This document shows, piece by piece, positions 1 to 8,228 of a stretch of DNA of 36,167 nucleotides. Below the pieces are notes generated by a model. It saw nothing but the letters and a program-made list of their open reading frames with translations. It was not told the DNA's origin and searched no databases. The stretch lies in contig JAFMJR010000010.1 of the NCBI GenBank assembly GCA_017853385.1, positions 1-36,167 of the forward strand, written 5' to 3'. A program made the translations under genes and the position numbers. This DNA comes from Ilumatobacteraceae bacterium. Lineage in GTDB: Bacteria; Actinomycetota; Acidimicrobiia; Acidimicrobiales; Ilumatobacteraceae. Position 1 is the first letter of the stretch. Each line of letters begins with the position of its first letter.

Positions 1-10
1 GAGTGGCTAG

Positions 11-382
11 TTAAGCAACGCGCGGCTGATCTGCCGACAAATGCATGTCGCACTCTTGTGTTGCCACATAGCCATGAATTGAAAGTATTGACCACAGCGC
101 AGTTCGTACGTGATCTGAACTCGGAGCATCAAGCTGATTGACAACGACTACGCCTTCAATCATGTCGCCAAGGATGGCAACAAAAGGACGGTCGCGTAAA
201 GCCACAGCAACCACCCCACCACCTTCTCGGCGACGCACAGTGCGATTGACACCAACCACTCTGGGAGGGCTGCGAAAACTCGGTGCCACCAGACCGAAAC
301 GCAGTGTTTCCTGTGCAATGAGGCGTGCTACAGCCGCAAATTGCATGGTGGTCGAGGTGCTCATGGCCACAGCATGACACAC
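11..382 (-). CDS. conserved hypothetical protein (actinobacterial-type small protein)
   Basis: Minus ORF; alternative ATG start at 364 (MSTSTTMQFAAVARLIAQETLRFGLVAPSFRSPPRVVGVNRTVRRR). Divergent from the nuclease gene at 403. Confidence 0.6.
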   Translation of the reverse strand: MCHAVAMSTSTTMQFAAVARLIAQETLRFGLVAPSFRSPPRVVGVNRTVRRREGGGVVAVALRDRPFVAILGDMIEGVVVVNQLDAPSSDHVRTALWSILSIHGYVATQECDMHLSADQPRVA

Positions 383-402
383 CCATGTGACAGAGTGACC
401 AC

Positions 403-1341
403 GTGGCTGAAATCGAACTCAACGCTATGCAACAAGCAGTTCTTGATGCATTGGGCAAGGAGCCAGACTGGGTTCCTATTCCGCGCGAAGTAATTGAAAC
501 CATACGTACCCAGCTTCACGATGGGCTCGCCGACATCGCCCCTCGCCTCACACCAGAAAATGCCTTATGGGTAAGTAAACACAAACTCACCACTGTGCAT
601 GGCTGTGAGGCAAACCATCTTGCGGGGCTCACCGGATTTGAATGGACATTGGGCAACGTTAAAGGAACGGTTCTGCACAAAGCAGTCGAGTTAGGGCTCA
701 ACTGGCGCGGAGTCATTGTTCCCGCAGATGTTGTAGATGAAGCACTCGCCCAACTTGCCGACGACGAACGTGAAAGCGCGGGACCATTTATTGACAACTT
801 GCCGGCCGGAGATCGTGCTCAACTTCGAAGTTCTGCAATCGATTTGTACACCAAGTTTGACGAGTGCTTTCCTCCTCTAAAGGCCGCATGGCGACCAGTA
901 CTTGAGAGTTCCGCACGTTATGAAATGTTTGATCAGCGAATCAATTTGAGTACTCGCGCCGACCTCACACTTGGTGCAGTCGGATCAAAAGTCATCATCG
1001 ACCTGAAGTCGGGTCGAGTGCAACCAAACCACCGTGAAGAGTTGCGTTTTTACGCGCTAGTCGAAGCTATGCGCACTGGTGCCGCGCCACGACGATTGGC
1101 CAGTTACTCACTTGTTACCGCCCGAGCTGATGTTGAAGATGTAACCGAAGGCGTGCTGCAGGCCGCAGTGCGAAAAACTGTTGACGGCATTCGCAAAATG
1201 GTCGAACTTCAACGTGATGGCCGCGAGCCAACAGTACGTAGCGGTTACTTTTGTTCGTGGTGTCCTCTACTTGAATCGTGCAGCGAAGGCACAAAATTCA
1301 TTGCTCGTCGTGACGACCCAGATGCAACTGATGATTATTAG
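403..1341 (+). CDS. RecB-like PD-(D/E)XK nuclease family protein with probable Fe-S cluster cysteines
   Basis: Motif ADLTLGAVGSKVIIDLKSGR (D...DLK), C-terminal CSWCPLLESC (CX2CX5C) and an upstream Cys in VHGCEANHL, as in Cas4/AddB-type nucleases. Confidence 0.8.
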   Translation: MAEIELNAMQQAVLDALGKEPDWVPIPREVIETIRTQLHDGLADIAPRLTPENALWVSKHKLTTVHGCEANHLAGLTGFEWTLGNVKGTVLHKAVELGLNWRGVIVPADVVDEALAQLADDERESAGPFIDNLPAGDRAQLRSSAIDLYTKFDECFPPLKAAWRPVLESSARYEMFDQRINLSTRADLTLGAVGSKVIIDLKSGRVQPNHREELRFYALVEAMRTGAAPRRLASYSLVTARADVEDVTEGVLQAAVRKTVDGIRKMVELQRDGREPTVRSGYFCSWCPLLESCSEGTKFIARRDDPDATDDY

Positions 1342-1973
1342 CAATCACTCATCAGCGCAATAGGAACTCCAAGACCTGCAGCACTACGAAACGTTGAAAT
1401 CAATCTGTTCTTTTGCACCGCAGTTTTTGGCGGGCTCAACACATCTGGCCCCAAAAATCGCGCAGCTTCGTGCACATCGGACACATTGAGCACAAAACCC
1501 CAAAGTGAGGCTTTTCCACTTTCCATTGTCGGGGCGCTAACGATTTCAACAATCACGCTTCCCAAACGATGAAAACCTTGGCGCATGCCATTACCTGCAT
1601 CGCGAATCCGTTTCAACGGTGCATGTGTTGCAGCTTCTAACGCGCGAGATGTTCGCTCAAGATCTGGCGTATTAATCACCACGTGATCAACTCCAAGGAT
1701 CTGTAATGAAAACGTTTCGGAAGTGTGAACTTCAGATTCGCTGATTTCTTTAGCGACAGCAGTTTCAATTCCATCGATCTCTGTTATTTGCGAGTCAAGC
1801 CCAAACAATGACCAGCGATGCAAACCTGGCGGAAGTGATTCGTCGCAGCGAATGACAACATCGCCAGCAAGGCACACTCCGGATTCTGAAAACGTGATCC
1901 CAACACTCGCCCAGTTGGCGCGTGAACCACCAATGACCAATTCACCTATTCGCGCCGAACTTAGTTCTGGCAC
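1338..1973 (-). CDS. VOC (glyoxalase-like) family protein
   Basis: LQILGVDHVVINTPDLERTSRALEAATHAPLKRIRDAGNGMRQGFHRLGSVIVEIV typical of VOC domains. Confidence 0.75.
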   Translation of the reverse strand: MPELSSARIGELVIGGSRANWASVGITFSESGVCLAGDVVIRCDESLPPGLHRWSLFGLDSQITEIDGIETAVAKEISESEVHTSETFSLQILGVDHVVINTPDLERTSRALEAATHAPLKRIRDAGNGMRQGFHRLGSVIVEIVSAPTMESGKASLWGFVLNVSDVHEAARFLGPDVLSPPKTAVQKNRLISTFRSAAGLGVPIALMSDC

Positions 1974-1987
1974 GTCAGCGCTATTGC

Positions 1988-2074
1988 TCAGCCACGCCCC
2001 ATGTTTGGACGCTTACCGTGGTTGGCCTTCGAGCGACGCATCTTGGCTTTTTTCTTCTTGGTCTTCTTCGACAT
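1988..2074 (-). CDS. bL37-like small 50S ribosomal protein (28 aa)
   Basis: Manual translation: MSKKTKKKKAKMRRSKANHGKRPNMGRG*. Very basic N-terminus plus KANHGKRPN motif recalled from actinobacterial bL37. Below the ORF-track length cutoff. Confidence 0.75.
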   Translation of the reverse strand: MSKKTKKKKAKMRRSKANHGKRPNMGRG

Positions 2075-2115
2075 AGTCCCGCCATGCTAACGGGAAATAG
2101 ACAGTTTTCCGATGG

Positions 2116-3516
2116 CTACGCCCTGCGCCAGCGGGCCCGACCGCCTGAATACGGCACACCATTGGCATCGGTTTTTGAACAGATATAGGTCGTTGGGGTG
2201 CTGCTCCCACTCAATGTGTAATAACCAATCGCACCTTCTGGCGAGCAGTATGACCCCGGGTTGATCTGTGTAGCTACTGCACCAGTACTTGTAGTCGTTG
2301 ACGCTGTCGAAGTTGCACCAGGGTTGGTGACCACCGTTGTGCCACCAGAAATACTTGGCAGCGCTGGAATTGGGGCGATATCTAATCCATTGCACGTTGA
2401 TTGCAACAGATTCTTCAGTCGTCCAAATTCACTTGAATCCATGGACAAGTTCCATCGTGCTTTTACCGCGATCCAATTTCCAATGTACGTGCATGTATAC
2501 GACTGCAGTGGTGGCAACCAATTTGATGGGTCTTTATCGCTCTTTGATTGATTTACCGAATCGGTAACCGCAAGCAAGGTGCGACTATCCGAAGTGTCGT
2601 TTGCATACGCCTTTCGCTGTGCCGCACTCCATGCCCATGCACCCGAATCCCACGCTTCTTTCAGTGCAACAACATGATCAATATCGATATCTGCTGGGTT
2701 GCTCCAACGACCTCCGTCATAAGGTGACACCCAGTCGCCTGCAACCACATCACAACTAATTGGATCAACTTGTGGCAACGAAAGACTGTCACGCTTCAGC
2801 ACCTGGTCGCGCGAATCACAGCCATCTCCATCAACATCGCGCCAGTGCTCGAATAGCGATCTGTCATAACCGGATGCAAATTCATTTTCAACGCGAATTG
2901 TTTGCAAGATTGCAAGAGCACTTCCCACAACGATTGGCTTCCCAGTGGTCGTGGTTATTGCATTTCCATTTGACGCTGCCGTATTCGCAACCGTCGAAGT
3001 TGTTCGAGAATTACTCACGCATTGCTGAGTGAAAGCAGTTCTTGTATTGATGAACTCGCGTGTATCCATCGAAAGGCCCCAGCGCGCCTTTATGGATACC
3101 CACGCACTCAGGTACGCACAGGTCTGCGCAGAATTGCTCGGCAACCAACTTGCTGGGTCTCTGTCTCCGCGAAGTTGAGCATTTCGAGCGACGTTCAAAG
3201 CCACTGAATTTCGGTCAAGTGTGTCATTAACAAAGCTTTTCCGCTTTGCTGCACTCCATTCCCAAGCACCAGATTTCCACGCCTCACGCGCAGTCACGAT
3301 GTTTGCAATGGTTATTGCCGAGTTGGACTGGCTTCGATGTACATCAAATAGGGTCTGCCTGAACCCTGCAGGTCGCTCAACAGCAATCCTGATTCCACCC
3401 AACTGACTAAGCGTGCTATCTGCAGAAGTAGCCGAAGATGGCTGAGAAAACGCAAGCATCGAGACGCTGATTGTCACGATTGCCATTGCGCCGTTTACAG
3501 ATAGACGCCACTTCAC
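2116..3516 (-). CDS. secreted HNH endonuclease family protein (DUF1524/GmrSD-like) with tandem domains, first degenerate
   Basis: N-terminal signal peptide; GYDRSLFEHWRDVDGDGCDSRDQVL...DIDIDHVVALKEAWDSGAWAWSAAQRKAYANDTSDSRTLLAVTDSVNQSKSDKDPSNWLPP; an upstream similar block (EAWKSGAWEWSAAKRKSFVNDT...GDRDPASWLPS...IKARWGLSMD). Confidence 0.85.
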   Translation of the reverse strand: MKWRLSVNGAMAIVTISVSMLAFSQPSSATSADSTLSQLGGIRIAVERPAGFRQTLFDVHRSQSNSAITIANIVTAREAWKSGAWEWSAAKRKSFVNDTLDRNSVALNVARNAQLRGDRDPASWLPSNSAQTCAYLSAWVSIKARWGLSMDTREFINTRTAFTQQCVSNSRTTSTVANTAASNGNAITTTTGKPIVVGSALAILQTIRVENEFASGYDRSLFEHWRDVDGDGCDSRDQVLKRDSLSLPQVDPISCDVVAGDWVSPYDGGRWSNPADIDIDHVVALKEAWDSGAWAWSAAQRKAYANDTSDSRTLLAVTDSVNQSKSDKDPSNWLPPLQSYTCTYIGNWIAVKARWNLSMDSSEFGRLKNLLQSTCNGLDIAPIPALPSISGGTTVVTNPGATSTASTTTSTGAVATQINPGSYCSPEGAIGYYTLSGSSTPTTYICSKTDANGVPYSGGRARWRRA

Positions 3517-3529
3517 AACTTCACTCTAC

Positions 3530-3784
3530 CTACGGCGTAATTGTTGGTACATCCATCTCAATAAAGATGCATTCACCAGGGCAAACTTCTGCAGCCTTCA
3601 CCACATCAGACTGATGTCGATGTTCCACAACAGCAAGACTTCCTGAACTACCAGGATCATTTAATACTGCACCGTTTTGAACCACATAGGCAATGCCGTC
3701 TTCTAGTTGCACGAACACTTCAGGACAATGATCAACACACAGACCGTCGCCCGTACATAAGTCCTGATCTATCCACACGCGCAC
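3530..3784 (-). CDS. ferredoxin (single cluster, CxxDxxC type)
   Basis: DQDLCTGDGLCVDHCPEVF ... AAEVCPGECIFIE. Confidence 0.85.
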   Translation of the reverse strand: MRVWIDQDLCTGDGLCVDHCPEVFVQLEDGIAYVVQNGAVLNDPGSSGSLAVVEHRHQSDVVKAAEVCPGECIFIEMDVPTITP

Positions 3785-3793
3785 GCCTGCACG

Positions 3794-4186
3794 CTAACGA
3801 ACTGCAGCACCAACCAAGAGAGCGAGCATCAATAAATTTCGCATGATGTTGTTCCAGCCAATTGGCTTGGTTGAGCGAAAGCTTAAACATGCACAAGGAG
3901 GTCGATCCCCAGAAATAAGGCGCAGAGCGAGCAATACCGTGAAGCTGGTTAATGCGACAATTGACGCAATAACAACAGGAACCGCGGCAATGCCCGAAAT
4001 GAGTAGCGACCCAAGAATCACCTCAATGTATGGCACAGTCGGAATTGCAAAAGCTGGTGCGCCTAATCGTTTCGCTTGAGATGGCCATAGTTCTCGTGCC
4101 ACAAACTTTTGGATGCCAGCGAAGATAAAGATCACTCCAACGATTGATACCATCCACCAATTCAGAGTAAACAGTGGCTCATTCAT
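3794..4186 (-). CDS. MauE/DoxX-like integral membrane protein
   Basis: Four hydrophobic segments; WWMVSIVGVIFIFAGIQKFVARE... and RPPCACLSFRSTKPIGWNNIMRN (CxC) typical of MauE-like proteins. Confidence 0.7.
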   Translation of the reverse strand: MNEPLFTLNWWMVSIVGVIFIFAGIQKFVARELWPSQAKRLGAPAFAIPTVPYIEVILGSLLISGIAAVPVVIASIVALTSFTVLLALRLISGDRPPCACLSFRSTKPIGWNNIMRNLLMLALLVGAAVR

Positions 4187-4707
4187 TCGTGAGATGAAAC
4201 GCCCGAAACCTTGCCGCGATAAAACACCATTGCCTCGTGACTCGCAACATTCGTTGACAACTGCTGTACGCGACCAAGAACGAAATGATGATCACCTGCC
4301 GGAGTTACCGACTCTACGCTGCATTCAATCACTGCTAACGCGCCATCGAGTATCGGCATCCCACTCGACGACTTCGTCCACTTCACGCCATCAAATCGGG
4401 TGGCCAGTCCGCCCTCAGGTTCTTGCGCAAATCGCCAACACAGTTCCGATTGATTATCAGTTAAGACATTTGCACAAAATCCATTTCCTTGTGCAATGTG
4501 CGCCCAACTTCGCGAGGCCTGGCCTGGGAAAAAGCCAACTAGTGGTGGATCGAGCGACACAGAAACAAAACTGCCAATAGTGATTCCGGCGGGCTCGCCT
4601 AATGCATCTACACCTGTAACCACAACAACACCAGTTGGCAGATGTCCTAGCACCTTCCTAAATGTCGCGCTATCAAAGTTGGCACTCACCTGTGCAATGT
4701 TACCCAA
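4183..4707 (-). CDS. flavin reductase family protein (FMN-binding split barrel)
   Basis: FRKVLGHLPTGVVVVTGVDALGEPAGITIGSFVSVSLDPPLVGFFPGQASRSW; 4-nt overlap with the downstream MauE-like gene. Confidence 0.85.
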   Translation of the reverse strand: MGNIAQVSANFDSATFRKVLGHLPTGVVVVTGVDALGEPAGITIGSFVSVSLDPPLVGFFPGQASRSWAHIAQGNGFCANVLTDNQSELCWRFAQEPEGGLATRFDGVKWTKSSSGMPILDGALAVIECSVESVTPAGDHHFVLGRVQQLSTNVASHEAMVFYRGKVSGVSSHE

Positions 4708-4720
4708 CTATGGTTTGAGC

Positions 4721-5617
4721 ATGGCCGCTCAGCACAGCATTACAACTCATGAAGTCAACGCAAATGATTTGTCGTTCACGTACTTTGAATGTGGCAGCGG
4801 TCCTCTTGCTTTGTGCCTTCACGGATTTCCCGACTCTGCGAACACATGGCGATACTTGCTCCCCGAACTTGCTGCAGCTGGATATCGCGCCGTCGCTCCA
4901 TTTATGCGTGGATACTTTCCCACTGGAATTCCAGCAAACGGTGCTTATCAGACTGCCGCATTAGCAACAGACGCAAATGCATTGCATGAAGTTCTCGGTG
5001 GCAATTCAGATGCAGTAATCATTGGCCATGATTGGGGCGCACCAGCTGTTTATGGCGCAGCAATTCTTGAACCAACACGCTGGAAAACTGTGGTTGGAAT
5101 GTCTGTTCCACCGTGGGGCGCAATGGGTAATGCATTTATCTCTAATCTCAATCAGGTTCAGAAGAGTTGGTATATGTTTTTCTTTCAACATGGTCTTTCA
5201 GACTTTGTTGTTGGTGCAAACAATTTGGCGTTTATTGACATGTTGTGGGAGCAATGGTCGCCCGGGTTTTCAGCGCACATCGATATTGAACACGCAAAGG
5301 CAACAATTGCGCGTCCCGAGCATTTAGCAGCAGCACTTGGTTATTACCGCGCAACGCTTGGTGCCGGCTACCGCGACCCATCGCTCCATGATGCGCAAAC
5401 ACAAATGCAAAGTGAAACACCGACTCAACCAGTCCTCTACCTTCACGGCGAAAACGACGGTTGCATTGGAATTGAAGTAGCGCGTGACGCGGCTAGCAAA
5501 GCACCAGCCAATGCGCGAGTGGAATTAGTTGCTCATGCAGGTCACTTTATGCAGCTTGAGCAGCCTGAAAAAGTAAATCAACTCATCTTGAACTGGATTA
5601 CGAGCAACGCGTCATAA
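4721..5617 (+). CDS. alpha/beta hydrolase (epoxide hydrolase-like)
   Basis: LALCLHGFPDSANTWRYLLPELAAAGYRAVAPFMRGY, IIGHDWGA, C-terminal HAGHFMQLEQPE. Start moved to ATG 4721; the listed ORF starts inside the antisense flavin reductase. Confidence 0.85.
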   Translation: MAAQHSITTHEVNANDLSFTYFECGSGPLALCLHGFPDSANTWRYLLPELAAAGYRAVAPFMRGYFPTGIPANGAYQTAALATDANALHEVLGGNSDAVIIGHDWGAPAVYGAAILEPTRWKTVVGMSVPPWGAMGNAFISNLNQVQKSWYMFFFQHGLSDFVVGANNLAFIDMLWEQWSPGFSAHIDIEHAKATIARPEHLAAALGYYRATLGAGYRDPSLHDAQTQMQSETPTQPVLYLHGENDGCIGIEVARDAASKAPANARVELVAHAGHFMQLEQPEKVNQLILNWITSNAS

Positions 5618-6433
5618 CGCCAACTGAAGCACACCATCAACTTCAATAATCAGGCGATCTACAAGTAACGATTCGATTATGAGATCTGCACGTTCATGTT
5701 GATCTTCTAGCCCCATCACTCGCTTTGCTTTTTCGCGCGACAACCCAGATGTCACGAGTGCTTTCATCAACTTGCCACGCGCCTGACGATTTGAGCCTTC
5801 AAAACGAGCTTGCGGCTTGCTTGTACCAGCAGATGCTGGCGCTGGGTCATCACCACCCTTCTCACGCCACATACAACTCTGCGAAATCGGGCATTCAACA
5901 CACTTTGGTGTGCGTGCAGTGCAGCACGTCGCACCAAAGTCCATCATCACCTGGTTCCACTCCCACGACAGTCCACTGGGCACAATGTGGTCTGCAACAT
6001 TTTGAGCCTCACGTTTACCTAACGGCTTATTCATCACGCGTGCAAGAACGCGAGTGACGTTGGTATCGACTACGCCAACTTCTGTGTGTTCAGCAAAGGC
6101 AAGCACTGCTCGTGCTGTGTAATCGCCAATTCCCGGAAGCGCTAATAACTGATCAAGATCGGCAGGCACATGAGCATCGTGATGCTGCACCATTTCTTTT
6201 GCTGCTTCATGCAAGTTTCGACAGCGACGCGGGTAACCCAACCCTTGCCAAATCGTGAGTAAATCGGAAAGTGGCGCTTGTGCACATTCCTTTGGCGATG
6301 GGAAGGCACGAATGAACGCTTCAAACTTTGGCACTACGCGGTCAATTTGAGTTTGCTGGGACATCACCTCGCTCACTAATACGTGCCAACGATTACGAGT
6401 TGCCCGCCATGGAAAATCGCGAAGCTGAGGCAA
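5612..6433 (-). CDS. mutY: A/G-specific adenine glycosylase
   Basis: DFPWRATRNRWHVLVSEVMSQQTQ, LLALPGIGDYTARAVLAFAE, GVVDTNVTRVLAR, Fe-S motif CTARTPKCVECPISQSC. True start may lie slightly upstream (QWGLPQLRDFPWR). Confidence 0.9.
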   Translation of the reverse strand: MPQLRDFPWRATRNRWHVLVSEVMSQQTQIDRVVPKFEAFIRAFPSPKECAQAPLSDLLTIWQGLGYPRRCRNLHEAAKEMVQHHDAHVPADLDQLLALPGIGDYTARAVLAFAEHTEVGVVDTNVTRVLARVMNKPLGKREAQNVADHIVPSGLSWEWNQVMMDFGATCCTARTPKCVECPISQSCMWREKGGDDPAPASAGTSKPQARFEGSNRQARGKLMKALVTSGLSREKAKRVMGLEDQHERADLIIESLLVDRLIIEVDGVLQLAL

Positions 6434-6465
6434 ACCCCACTGCAGCAGGGGGTCAACTATGTGAG

Positions 6466-6981
6466 TTAGTTGTTCCAGACGTCTTGACCGTCGTATGGAC
6501 GAGCACGCTTGGGCATGAAATCACGCTTCCACACCATTACTCGCCTGCGGAAGTAGCACACTTCTTTGCCGTCTTGATTGAAACCTTTGGTTTCTACGGT
6601 CACTACTCCACGATCATTTTTTGATTTTGATTCCTGCACATCAAGCACGCGAGTCTCTGCGTGAATCGTGTCGCCATGAAATGTTGGGAATTTGTGCTGC
6701 AATGTTTCAACTTCAAGGTTTGCAATTGCCGCGCCACTTACGTCGGGAACACTCATACCCAACACCAACGAATACACCAAATTGCCGACAACCACATTTC
6801 GACCTTGCACGCTTTGCGAAGCAAACCAATCGTTGGTGTGTAATGGGTGGTGATTCATGGTGATCATGCAAAACAAATGATCGTCTGCCTCGGTAATGGT
6901 TTTACCCGGCCAGTGTCGATACACATCGCCAACAGTGAAATCTTCTAATGCTCGGCCAAACGGACGCTCGTAAACGGTCAT
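6466..6981 (-). CDS. MaoC family dehydratase
   Basis: DFTVGDVYRHWPGKTITEADDHLFCMITMNHHPLHTN...GRNVVVGNLVYSLVLGMSV. Confidence 0.85.
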   Translation of the reverse strand: MTVYERPFGRALEDFTVGDVYRHWPGKTITEADDHLFCMITMNHHPLHTNDWFASQSVQGRNVVVGNLVYSLVLGMSVPDVSGAAIANLEVETLQHKFPTFHGDTIHAETRVLDVQESKSKNDRGVVTVETKGFNQDGKEVCYFRRRVMVWKRDFMPKRARPYDGQDVWNN

Positions 6982-6990
6982 AGCAACAAA

Positions 6991-8157
6991 CTACTCCTCT
7001 TCGTCATCACCCAATAAAAATTTGTTCTTCACTTCTGGAAGCGGAAACTGACCTGTGCGATCTCGAGGCGCATATTGCTCAAGGAATTCATACTTTGTTG
7101 TCGGATGTTCGGTTGCAAGCCTGGTGACTTTGCGTAGCGAGCGCAACCTGTCTGGGCGCTCAATCGCAAAAGGTCCAACGCGTAGCGACAAGTAAGTGAA
7201 TCCGCCAACAACGATCGGCAACCAATATTGCGCAATGCGATATGTCAACACACCAAGAGTCGCAGTGTTCCGGGTGAGACCGAAACCAACGAGTGACGGA
7301 ATGTAAATACCTTCAACAATTCCAAGACCACCAGGAGTGATCGGCACTACTGACAAAATGTTTGCCAGACCAAAAGAGACTATGAGAGCGTCTGGCGCAA
7401 CATCTCCACCAAATGCGCGAATAAACACCCATAGCGCGAGCATGTCAAGTACCCAGTTCACTAGCGCCCAACCCAACACTCGCGTCAACAGTTTTGGTTC
7501 AGAAGCCAAACCTTGAAGACGATTGCCTAAATGTTCAAGCACTTCTGCAGCATGGTCTTCATCAAGATGCAATTTGCGTGCGCACCATCGCAAGAAACGC
7601 TCTGCTCTACCTTGACCGTCAATCAAACCAAATATCAGCGCAGCCGCAATCAACATCAAAATGATTCCAATGATTGCGGCGGTTCCATACGCAGCGTTCA
7701 CTCCACGTCCTGCCGACACAATGAGTCCGACCCACAAAATTAAATTCAACATCACCGCAGAACCCAAACCTGCAGTTGCTAATGCGAATCCTGCATCTGG
7801 TCCGGCCACGCCAGACAATGTCAGCATTCGATAACCAAGTGCAGTGCTCGCAGCACTGCCCCCAGGCAAAACGTTGCCCACTGATTTGGTACTCAACTGA
7901 ATGCGGAACAATCGCATCACCGAAATTTCATTGTGATGCTCTGCAAGTGCTGCTTTGGTAAGTAGCGAATAACTAAACAGTGCGGCGAATTCAAGACCGA
8001 GCCCAAGAACCAGAAGCGATGGTTTGATCTGGGAAAGATCAGCCACTGCTTTTCGAAAGCCGGGGATCAGCGGAAGCACGAAAAAGTAAACAATTGCTGC
8101 GAAGAGCACCCACTTCGCGGTGGTGAAGACAGATTTCAACCCACTCAGCCGCGACAT
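6991..8157 (-). CDS. lysylphosphatidylglycerol synthase transmembrane/flippase-like protein (YbhN/UPF0104 family)
   Basis: Multi-TM; NVLPGGSAASTALGYRMLTLSGV, VPITPGGLGIVEGIYI signatures. Confidence 0.8.
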   Translation of the reverse strand: MSRLSGLKSVFTTAKWVLFAAIVYFFVLPLIPGFRKAVADLSQIKPSLLVLGLGLEFAALFSYSLLTKAALAEHHNEISVMRLFRIQLSTKSVGNVLPGGSAASTALGYRMLTLSGVAGPDAGFALATAGLGSAVMLNLILWVGLIVSAGRGVNAAYGTAAIIGIILMLIAAALIFGLIDGQGRAERFLRWCARKLHLDEDHAAEVLEHLGNRLQGLASEPKLLTRVLGWALVNWVLDMLALWVFIRAFGGDVAPDALIVSFGLANILSVVPITPGGLGIVEGIYIPSLVGFGLTRNTATLGVLTYRIAQYWLPIVVGGFTYLSLRVGPFAIERPDRLRSLRKVTRLATEHPTTKYEFLEQYAPRDRTGQFPLPEVKNKFLLGDDEEE

Positions 8158-8228
8158 GCCCTAAATCGTAGGTGACAACACCGTGCTGGGTTAGGCCCTA
8201 TGACCCAGTGCTCACTAGCGTTTAACGA

